NCBI GenBank assembly: GCA_035468285.1 | Contig: DATISY010000041.1 | Span: 1 to 16,082 of the forward strand | Origin: PALSA-555 sp035468285 | GTDB lineage: Bacteria > Actinomycetota > Acidimicrobiia > IMCC26256 > PALSA-555 | Length of the DNA stretch: 16,082 nt | Direction: 5' to 3' | Made by a program: the position numbers and the translations under genes | In this document: positions 6,316-12,066 of the stretch, in pieces | How positions within the stretch are numbered: the first letter of the stretch is position 1 | How the letters are laid out: the number at the start of each line of letters is the position of its first letter | The notes under the pieces: generated by a model | Told to the model about the DNA's origin: nothing | What the model saw: the letters and a program-made list of their open reading frames with translations, nothing else | Database searches by the model: none

Positions 6316-7772
6316 ACCGGGCCATCCGTCGGGTCGGGATCGGCGTCGTCGCCCTCGTCCTGATCCTCGTCCTCCAACTGACCTACCTGACGATCGTCGA
6401 CGCCAACAATCTCAAGCGCAACCCGCACAACGTGCGCGCGCTGCTGTCGAACGCGAACCGTCCCCGCGGCAACATCGTGACCGCGGACGGCACCCTCGTC
6501 GCCCAGTCCCAGAAGGTGTCCGACGGCACTGTCTTCAAGTACCTGCGCGAGTACCCGACCAAGGACCTGTTCGCCCAGACCGTGGGGTACCAGTCGTTCG
6601 TCTTCGGCAGCACCGGCGTCGAGAACACCTACAACAACGCGCTTCTCGGACGCGAGAACCAGCTGAACCTGAACAACATTCCCGACATCTTCAGCGGGAA
6701 GCAGACCATCGGCACCGTCGTGCTCTCCATGCGCGCCGACGCGCAGCGCCTGGCCCAGCAGCTGTTGGGCTTCCAGCGCGGCTCGGTCGTCCTGCTCGAC
6801 GTCAAGACCGGCGGCGTCCTGGCGATGTACTCCAACCCCTCCTATGACCCCAACCCGTTCGTGTCGCACAACAACCAGCTCGCGCAGGCCGCGTTCACGG
6901 CGGTGCAAAGCAACCCCGACCATCCGGCGCTGCCGCGCGCGTATCGAGAGCGTTACCCACCGGGTTCGAGCTTCAAGACGGTCACCGCCAGCGTCGCGCT
7001 GGGGGACGGCGTCGCGACACCGTCCTCGACGTTCCCGGTCCGGACCCAGCTCCAGCTCCCCCAGTCCTCTAACACGTTGAAGAACTTCGGCGGCGAATCG
7101 TGCGGCGGGACGCTGGTCGCCAGCTTCACCGTCTCCTGCAACACCACCTTCGGCCAGCTCGGCCTCCAACTCGGCGACCAGTTCGTCCCCGGCATGGCGA
7201 AGTTCGGCATCGGGCAGGCGCCGCCGGTCGACATCAGCCCCGGGGCGGTCCCGAGTGTCGGGCCCCCCGCCGGGAGCTTCGCCAGCAACCAGCCGCTGTT
7301 CGCGTTCGCCGGGATCGGTCAGGGCGCCGTGGCGGTCACTCCGCTCCAGATGGCGCTCGTCGCCGAGGGCATCGCCAACGGCGGCGTCATCCTGCAGCCC
7401 CACGTCGTGAGTGAGATCCGCGACAACAACGACAAGCTGATCCGCCGGATCGACCCGTCCCCATGGATGACGGCCACGACACCCCAAGTCGCCCAGGCGG
7501 TCACGCAGATGATGGTCCAGGTGGTTCAGAACGGGACGGGCACCGCGGCGCAGATCAACGGCGTCACGGTCGCGGGAAAGACGGGCACCGCGCAGAGCGC
7601 TCCGAACCAGGCCCCACACGCGTGGTTCGTCGCGTTCGCGCCGGCCGAGGCGCCCCGTTTCGCCGTCGCGGTCCTCGTCGAGCACGGCGGCGGCAATCTG
7701 GAGGCCACCGGTGGCCGCGTCGCCGCGCCCATCGCGGCGCAGATGCTCAAGCTCGTCCTCGGCGTGAAGTGA
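6312..7772 (+). CDS. pbpA: PbpA: class B penicillin-binding protein, transpeptidase
   Basis: A 486-residue peptidoglycan D,D-transpeptidase, about the same length as mycobacterial PbpA. A single membrane helix lies at about 8-28, followed by a small non-catalytic domain with NRPRGNIVTADG (49-60), then the transpeptidase domain. Catalytic motifs are all present: S219-S-F-K222, S275-C-N277 and K423-T-G425. The only two cysteines are C264 and C276, either side of the second motif and possibly a disulfide on the outer face. It is the likely partner of the RodA protein encoded directly upstream (start and stop overlap in ATGA). A 105-base gap with a promoter-like hexamer separates it from pknB, so the overlapping-gene operon probably ends here, at least in part. 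Confidence 0.97.
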   Translation: MNRAIRRVGIGVVALVLILVLQLTYLTIVDANNLKRNPHNVRALLSNANRPRGNIVTADGTLVAQSQKVSDGTVFKYLREYPTKDLFAQTVGYQSFVFGSTGVENTYNNALLGRENQLNLNNIPDIFSGKQTIGTVVLSMRADAQRLAQQLLGFQRGSVVLLDVKTGGVLAMYSNPSYDPNPFVSHNNQLAQAAFTAVQSNPDHPALPRAYRERYPPGSSFKTVTASVALGDGVATPSSTFPVRTQLQLPQSSNTLKNFGGESCGGTLVASFTVSCNTTFGQLGLQLGDQFVPGMAKFGIGQAPPVDISPGAVPSVGPPAGSFASNQPLFAFAGIGQGAVAVTPLQMALVAEGIANGGVILQPHVVSEIRDNNDKLIRRIDPSPWMTATTPQVAQAVTQMMVQVVQNGTGTAAQINGVTVAGKTGTAQSAPNQAPHAWFVAFAPAEAPRFAVAVLVEHGGGNLEATGGRVAAPIAAQMLKLVLGVK

Positions 7773-7862
7773 CCGACTTCGACTCGTGTGCACCGTGGTC
7801 GTGCGGCGCGCGCGGCCTGTGGAAACCGGGCGCGGTGGCACCTCGTCGGCGACCCTGACCAC

Positions 7863-7868
7863 TACCCT
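7863..7868 (+). promoter_or_regulatory. Putative -10 box of pknB (leaderless)
   Basis: TACCCT ends 9 bases before the pknB ATG at 7878, with no Shine-Dalgarno sequence between. This would give pknB and mutY their own leaderless or almost leaderless transcript, separate from the fhaA-pbpA run. The -35 box is not clear. Confidence 0.45.
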
Positions 7869-7877
7869 GATCCGTCG

Positions 7878-9728
7878 ATGACGCAGGTCGCGGGCATCTT
7901 CGCGAATCGGTACACCGTCGAGCGCCCGATCGCCCGTGGTGGGATGGCGGACGTCTACCTGGCGCGTGACCAGGTGTTGGATCGTCTGGTCGCCGTCAAG
8001 GTGCTGTTCCCCGAGTTCGCGCGCGACCCCAGCTTCGTCGAGCGGTTCCGCCGCGAGGCGCACAGCGCCGCGTCGCTGAACCATCCCAACATCGTCGGGG
8101 TCTACGACTGGGGTCAGGAGCACGGGACGTACTTCATCGTCATGGAGTACGTCGAGGGCCAGTCGCTGCGTGACATCCTGCGCGCCCAGCGGACGCTCCC
8201 CGCCGTCCAAGCGGCTGCGGTCGGCGCCGAGATCGCCGACGCTCTCGCGTTCGCGCACGCGAACGGGGTCGTCCACCGGGACGTGAAGCCGGGGAACGTC
8301 CTCATCACGCCGACCGGTCAGGTCAAGGTCGCCGACTTCGGGATCGCCGCCAACCCGACCGACGCCGCGCAGGGACTGACGCAGACCGGCTCGGTGATGG
8401 GGACCGCCACCTACTTCTCGCCCGAGCAGGCCCAGGGGTTCCCGGTCGACGGCCGGACCGACGTGTACGCGCTCGGTGTCGTGCTCTACGAGATGGTGAC
8501 CGGTTTCCCCCCGTTCCAGGCGGACAGCCCGGTCGCGGTGGCGATGAAGCACGTCCGTGAGCAGCCGATGCCGCCATCGCAGTTCGTCCCGGACCTCCCC
8601 CCCGACCTCGAGCGCGTCATCCTCGCCGCCCTGGCCAAGGACGTCGCGGCCCGGTACCAGTCCGCTGACGCGTTGCGCGACGACCTCGTCCGCTTCGAGC
8701 GGGGCCGCCCCGTCGCCGCCCCGTTCGCGCCGATGCCGGGCGCGGACGTTCCCACGATGGCCGCCACGGCCGCCGCGGCCCCCACCCAAGCCGGTGAGCT
8801 CTGGGACGACCCCGGCCGGCAGCGGCGCTGGGGACCGATCGTCGCCACGATCATCGGCCTCGGTCTCCTCGCGGCTCTGCTGGTCGCCTTGCTCGTCCCC
8901 CAGCTGCGCGACCAGCTGCTCGGCACCTCCTCGAGCGCGTCGGCACCGAAGGTCGAGGTGCCCGACGTGACGACAGGGAACCCCACGTTCGAGCTCGCGG
9001 CGCAGCGACTCAAGACCGCCGGGCTCAAGGTCGCGCGCTCCGACGTGGAAGCCGCGAGTCTCGACGCCGGGCGAGTCGTGAAGCAGAGCCCCTCCGCCGG
9101 TGAGCTGCTCGCCAAAGGCAAGGTCGTGACCCTCCAGGTGGTCGGCAACATCGTCACGTTGCCCAACGTCGTCGGGCAGACCTTCGATCAAGCTCAGCTG
9201 GCGCTCCAGAACCTCAAGCTCACCGTGCAGCGATCGGACATGGCGACCACGACCCAACCCGTAGGCACCGTCTTGGCGATGAGCCCGGTCGCGGGGACGA
9301 AGGCGGTGCGGGGCACCGCGGTCGCCCTCACCGTCGCGAAAGCCCCCCAGGTCGCGGTGCCGGACGTGCGGGGACAGGACCAGGTCCAGGCCTCCACCGT
9401 CCTCCAGACGGCGGGGTTCCAGGTGACGATCGTCCCGCAGGCCAACAACACCGTCCCGTCGGGCAAGGTCATCAACACGCTCCCCCCACCGGGCACGATG
9501 GCCAACAAGGGCGACACGATCCAGGTGGTGGTCTCCACCGGGCCGACGACGATCACCGTCCCGAACGTCGTCGGACAGCTGCGCCAGAACGCCATCGCCG
9601 CCCTGACCGCCGCGAGCCTCAACGTGCAGGCATCGTGCGGCACCAACAGCCCCGTCGTGTCCCAGAACCCGGCCGGGGGCTCGATGGTGCCGCCCGGGTC
9701 GACGGTGGCGATCGCCTGCCTGGCGTAG
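7878..9728 (+). CDS. pknB: PknB: PASTA-domain Ser/Thr protein kinase
   Basis: A 616-residue receptor kinase. The kinase domain spans about 12-275: glycine loop ARGGMADVY (19-27), K41 in VAVK, HRDVKPGN (133-140) with D135, DFG (153-155), and activation loop TQTGSVMGTATYFSPEQ, in which T168 and T170 correspond to the autophosphorylated pair of M. tuberculosis PknB. A membrane helix lies at about 320-342. Four PASTA domains follow, starting near 358, 424, 489 and 556; these bind muropeptides or lipid II outside the cell. The only cysteines in the whole protein, C587 and C614, both fall in the last PASTA domain. The ATG 7878 start puts the kinase domain at the N-terminus as usual and fits the -10 box. 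The stop overlaps the mutY start by one base (TAGTG). No pknA gene precedes it. Confidence 0.98.
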   Translation: MTQVAGIFANRYTVERPIARGGMADVYLARDQVLDRLVAVKVLFPEFARDPSFVERFRREAHSAASLNHPNIVGVYDWGQEHGTYFIVMEYVEGQSLRDILRAQRTLPAVQAAAVGAEIADALAFAHANGVVHRDVKPGNVLITPTGQVKVADFGIAANPTDAAQGLTQTGSVMGTATYFSPEQAQGFPVDGRTDVYALGVVLYEMVTGFPPFQADSPVAVAMKHVREQPMPPSQFVPDLPPDLERVILAALAKDVAARYQSADALRDDLVRFERGRPVAAPFAPMPGADVPTMAATAAAAPTQAGELWDDPGRQRRWGPIVATIIGLGLLAALLVALLVPQLRDQLLGTSSSASAPKVEVPDVTTGNPTFELAAQRLKTAGLKVARSDVEAASLDAGRVVKQSPSAGELLAKGKVVTLQVVGNIVTLPNVVGQTFDQAQLALQNLKLTVQRSDMATTTQPVGTVLAMSPVAGTKAVRGTAVALTVAKAPQVAVPDVRGQDQVQASTVLQTAGFQVTIVPQANNTVPSGKVINTLPPPGTMANKGDTIQVVVSTGPTTITVPNVVGQLRQNAIAALTAASLNVQASCGTNSPVVSQNPAGGSMVPPGSTVAIACLA

Positions 9729-10510
9729 TGGCGGCCCCCGCTTCGCCGCTCGAGTCCTGGTACGCGAACCACGGGCGCCACGAACTGCCCTGGCGTGCCA
9801 CTCGCGACCGCTGGGCCGTGCTCGTCTCCGAGATCATGCTCCACCAGACCCAGGCCGCGCGGGTCGAGATGGCATGGCCGACGTTCATCGCCGAGTTCCC
9901 GACGGCCGCCGCCATGGCCACCGCCGGACCGGGCGACGTCATCCGGGCCTGGGGCCGGCTCGGCTATCCCCGCCGAGCCCGGCGGCTTTGGGAGGCCGCG
10001 GTGCGCATCGCCCGCGACGGCTGGCCCGACGACCTCACCGAGCTGCCCGGAGTCGGGCGGTACACCGCGGGCGCGGTCCGGGCCCAGGCCGACGACGCTG
10101 ACGTGGTCGCCGTGGACGTGAACATCCGGCGGGTCGTCGAACGCGTCGTCGGGCGTCGGCTCAGCGTCCGCGCGGCCGAGACCGAGATGGTCCGGGTCGG
10201 CCGGCCGCTCCTCGCCCGGGACCGCCTCCTCGCGCTGATGGACGTCGGCGCGGTGCTGTGCCGCTCGACCGATCCGCGGTGTGACTGCTGCCCGCTCCGG
10301 CGGCGGTGCCACACGCGGGGCGCGCTGCCGCCCGTTGAGCGTTCGCAGCCCGCCCCGTACGACGGGTCCTTCCGTCAACGGCGCGGGACGGTGCTGGCGC
10401 GGCTGCGGGCCGGACCCACGCCGGTCGCCTTGCTCGACCGCGACGCGCTCGAGTCCCTCCGCCGGGACGGCCTCGCCGTCAGCGACGACCTGACGGCACG
10501 CCTGCCCTAG
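9728..10510 (+). CDS. mutY: Short MutY-type A/G-specific adenine DNA glycosylase
   Basis: A HhH-GPD base-excision repair enzyme that removes adenine mispaired with 8-oxoguanine. At 260 residues it is shorter than E. coli MutY (350) because the C-terminal NUDIX-like 8-oxoG recognition domain is missing. Visible features: PWR (21-23), catalytic E35 in SEIMLHQTQ, helix-hairpin-helix LPGVGRYTAG (106-115), catalytic D130 in VDVNIRRV, and a complete [4Fe-4S] cluster pattern C178-x6-C185-x2-C188-x5-C194. Tyr112 occupies the position that is Ser in E. coli MutY and Lys in Nth, so a bifunctional Nth role is unlikely. The GTG start overlaps the pknB stop, so it is probably co-transcribed with pknB. It is convergent with trpG, and the two stop codons overlap in CTAG (10507-10510). 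Confidence 0.9.
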   Translation: MAAPASPLESWYANHGRHELPWRATRDRWAVLVSEIMLHQTQAARVEMAWPTFIAEFPTAAAMATAGPGDVIRAWGRLGYPRRARRLWEAAVRIARDGWPDDLTELPGVGRYTAGAVRAQADDADVVAVDVNIRRVVERVVGRRLSVRAAETEMVRVGRPLLARDRLLALMDVGAVLCRSTDPRCDCCPLRRRCHTRGALPPVERSQPAPYDGSFRQRRGTVLARLRAGPTPVALLDRDALESLRRDGLAVSDDLTARLP

Positions 10511-11100
10511 ACGCGCTCCCCCACCCCGGCGCCCAAGAAGTTGCGCAACAGCGCGTGGCCGGATTCGGTGAGGATGGACTCAGGGTGGAACTGGACGCCT
10601 TCGACGGGAAGGTCGCGGTGGCGCAGCCCCATGACCGTCCCATCCTCGCTTTCCGCGGTCACGACCAGCTCCGCAGGCACCGACGCCCGGTCAACGACGA
10701 GCGAGTGGTACCGGGTCGCGCGGAACGGATCGGGCAGACCGGCGAAAACCCCTACGCCGTCGTGGCTGATCACCGACGTCTTGCCGTGCATGACCTGGGG
10801 GGCCCGCACGATCTCCCCGCCGTAGACGTGGCCGATGCATTGATGCCCGAGACACACGCCGAGCACCGGCACGTCGCGTGCCGCGCAGTCGAGAATCGCG
10901 TCGTTCGAGAGGCCGGCGGCCTCGGGTCGTCCCGGTCCCGGCGAGACGAGCAACGCCTCCGGTTCGAGGCGACGGAGGCCCTCCCGGTCGAGCTCGTCGT
11001 GGCGGTACACCATCGGCTCCGCGCCCAGCTCACCGAGGTACTGGACGAGGTTGTAGACGAACGAGTCATAGTTATCGATCACGACGACGCGTCGGCCCAC
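10507..11100 (-). CDS. trpG: Glutamine amidotransferase, anthranilate/aminodeoxychorismate synthase component II
   Basis: A 197-residue class I glutamine amidotransferase that supplies ammonia to chorismate for anthranilate (tryptophan) or aminodeoxychorismate (folate). Motifs: IDNYDSFVYNL (8-18), SPGPGRPE (53-60), nucleophile C83 in GVCLGHQ, HGKTS (105-109), and H172-x-E174 in FHPES. The start GTG 11100 is chosen over an ATG 8 codons upstream because a TACAGT -10 box ends 7 bases before it and the family begins with this strand. A trpG/pabA gene beside pknB and crgA is conserved in actinobacteria. No synthase component I gene is present, so trpG and pabA functions cannot be separated; one protein often serves both. 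Confidence 0.94.
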   Translation of the reverse strand: MGRRVVVIDNYDSFVYNLVQYLGELGAEPMVYRHDELDREGLRRLEPEALLVSPGPGRPEAAGLSNDAILDCAARDVPVLGVCLGHQCIGHVYGGEIVRAPQVMHGKTSVISHDGVGVFAGLPDPFRATRYHSLVVDRASVPAELVVTAESEDGTVMGLRHRDLPVEGVQFHPESILTESGHALLRNFLGAGVGERV

Positions 11101-11107
11101 GCACCGG

Positions 11108-11113
11108 ACTGTA
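11108..11113 (-). promoter_or_regulatory. Putative -10 box of trpG (leaderless)
   Basis: On the minus strand TACAGT is followed by 7 bases and then the GTG of trpG, with no ribosome binding site. It lies back to back with the crgA -10 box, 23 bases apart. Confidence 0.45.
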
Positions 11114-11136
11114 GAGGAGCGCACCGGGAGCGGCGG

Positions 11137-11142
11137 TAGGGT
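11137..11142 (+). promoter_or_regulatory. Putative -10 box of crgA (leaderless)
   Basis: TAGGGT is followed by 8 bases and the crgA GTG at 11151. No Shine-Dalgarno sequence is present. The -35 position would fall on the -10 region of the divergent trpG promoter. Confidence 0.45.
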
Positions 11143-11150
11143 TCGCGGCC

Positions 11151-11411
11151 GTGGCGAAGAGCAAGCCTCGCAAGGGGCCCCCGGCGGCGTCTCGGACCCG
11201 GTCGCGCTACACCCCGCCGAAGCCCAAGACGGCGAAGCGCAGCCCGCTGTGGGTGCCTGCCACCATGTTCACGACCCTCGGCGCGGGCGTGATCGTGATC
11301 CTCGGCAACTACCTCGAGCTCCTCCCCGGCGGCGCCGCCCGCAACGGCTATCTCTTCCTCGGCCTGGGCCTGCTGATCGCCGGCTTCGTCATGTCCACCC
11401 AGCTCCGCTGA
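11151..11411 (+). CDS. crgA: CrgA: cell division membrane protein
   Basis: An 86-residue protein of the actinobacteria-specific CrgA family, which sits at the septum, binds FtsZ and PBPs, and affects septum placement. The N-terminal 30 residues are cytoplasmic, strongly basic and Pro-rich (KSKPRKGPP, PPKPKTAKR). Two membrane helices follow at about 33-52 (WVPATMFTTLGAGVIVILGN) and 66-83 (GYLFLGLGLLIAGFVMST), joined by the short loop YLELLPGGAARN typical of the family. Length is normal. GTG 11151 is the only reasonable start and has a -10 box 8 bases upstream. Its place next to trpG and near pknB matches the mycobacterial order. Confidence 0.96.
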   Translation: MAKSKPRKGPPAASRTRSRYTPPKPKTAKRSPLWVPATMFTTLGAGVIVILGNYLELLPGGAARNGYLFLGLGLLIAGFVMSTQLR

Positions 11412-11424
11412 CCCCCAACGGACC

Positions 11425-11446
11425 GGAATGACACAACTGTCATTCC
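11425..11446 (+). terminator. Perfect inverted repeat after crgA, possible terminator or operator
   Basis: GGAATGACA (11425-11433) and TGTCATTCC (11438-11446) are perfect 9-base arms around a 4-base loop, 14 bases after the crgA stop. No T-run follows, so it would be a U-less terminator, or the dyad AATGACA-N4-TGTCATT may be a repressor binding site. Confidence 0.45.
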
Positions 11447-11457
11447 TCCCCAGGTTG

Positions 11458-11474
11458 CTCCACAGATTGTGGAG
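11458..11474. other. Inverted repeat CTCCACA-GAT-TGTGGAG
   Basis: Perfect 7-base arms around a 3-base centre, 11 bases after the preceding hairpin. It contains TCCACA, the core of a DnaA box, but the full 9-base consensus is not matched. It could be a second hairpin of the crgA 3' region or a protein-binding dyad. Confidence 0.35.
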
Positions 11475-11570
11475 ACCGGGACTGGGCCTGTGACTGCCTG
11501 GCCGGAGCGGGGATGGCCCTCGTCACCGTCCCGAGTGGGGCGTCGGCACCGGGCCAGCCCGGCCTGAGGT

Positions 11571-11603
11571 CCCTTCCGGCGGGTTCGGCCCTGGCCGGAA
11601 GGG
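11571..11603 (+). other. Strong GC-rich hairpin before a small ORF
   Basis: CCCTTCCGGC (11571-11580) and GCCGGAAGGG (11594-11603) are perfect 10-base arms; the loop can add a GGG/CCC pairing. The 3' arm includes GGAAGGG, the only Shine-Dalgarno-like sequence of the small ORF that starts at 11618, so folding would hide it. Confidence 0.5.
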
Positions 11604-11617
11604 GGTATGGCTCCGCC

Positions 11618-11713
11618 ATGCGAACGGCCGTGGCCTTTCTCATCCTGGGCGGGTTGGTGGCCTGCCTGGCGTTCTTCGGCTGGGTCGACCACCAGATGAG
11701 TCGCCACCGCTAG
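11618..11713 (+). CDS. Possible 31-residue single-helix membrane peptide
   Basis: Starting at ATG 11618, the frame encodes MRTAVAFLILGG, a hydrophobic helix to about residue 22, then GWVDHQMSRHR and a TAG stop. The open frame continues upstream to an ATG at 11513, but that part is Gly/Pro/Ala-rich and unlike a protein. GGAAGGGGG lies about 12 bases before the ATG, a rather long distance, and is inside a hairpin. The composition (basic start, one helix, polar basic tail) fits a small inner-membrane protein, but at this length chance is a real alternative. I do not recognise a family. Confidence 0.35.
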   Translation: MRTAVAFLILGGLVACLAFFGWVDHQMSRHR

Positions 11714-11757
11714 AAGCGGTCGGCTGGCCGCGCTCCGCTGTGAGCCGATGGTCGCGG

Positions 11758-12051
11758 TCAGCGAACCGGGCCGACCGGGACCATGTCCTCTCGGCAATGG
11801 CGGGGCGCCTCGAGTTCGGTCCCGTCCTGGGCCGCGGTCATCGTGACCTCGGCGCCACAGACGATGCAGCGAAAACGGGCGTCGACCGGCACGACCTGGG
11901 ACGGGTCCGGCTCGGCCTCAGGGGCGACCTTGAACTTCCGCAGCGTCCCCGCACCGAACAGGTAGATCGCGAGCATCGCCGCCACGGCGATCACGGCCCG
12001 GATGACCCAGCCGACCGTCGAGACCGCGAGCAGCACCCAGGCGATCACCAA
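11758..12051 (-). CDS. Small membrane protein with C-terminal zinc-ribbon-like motif
   Basis: A protein of up to 97 residues. Residues about 2-33 form one long or two short membrane helices (VIAWVLLAVSTVGWVIRAV, then AVAAMLAIYLFGAG), followed by an acidic linker. The cytoplasmic-looking end carries C62-x2-C65 (RCIVCGAEV) and H85-C86 (RHCRED), a plausible zinc site and possibly half of a zinc ribbon. The start is TTG 12051 or GTG 12048, one codon later; GAGGAG lies 11-14 bases upstream, inside the end of the thiolase gene. It follows the thiolase by 15 bases on the same strand, so the two are probably one transcript, though no functional link is evident. I do not recognise a named family. Confidence 0.75.
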   Translation of the reverse strand: MVIAWVLLAVSTVGWVIRAVIAVAAMLAIYLFGAGTLRKFKVAPEAEPDPSQVVPVDARFRCIVCGAEVTMTAAQDGTELEAPRHCREDMVPVGPVR

Positions 12052-12066
12052 AGGGTCAGGCGCTCC

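Noticed and set aside
6291..9257. Very long open frame (988 codons) on the minus strand opposite pbpA and pknB
   Set aside because: It is antisense to two certain genes, rich in Arg, Gly, Asp and Glu without domain motifs, and is a known by-product of high GC3 codon use. The same holds for minus 4900-6270 and 3626-4867.
11458..11474. TCCACA dyad considered as a DnaA box, since this locus often lies near oriC in actinobacteria
   Set aside because: The nine-base DnaA consensus is not matched, there is no cluster of boxes, and no dnaA or dnaN is nearby.
11513..11617. Longer start for the small membrane ORF
   Set aside because: The upstream part overlaps the hairpins and translates to Gly/Pro/Ala-rich sequence; the hydrophobic helix begins right after ATG 11618.
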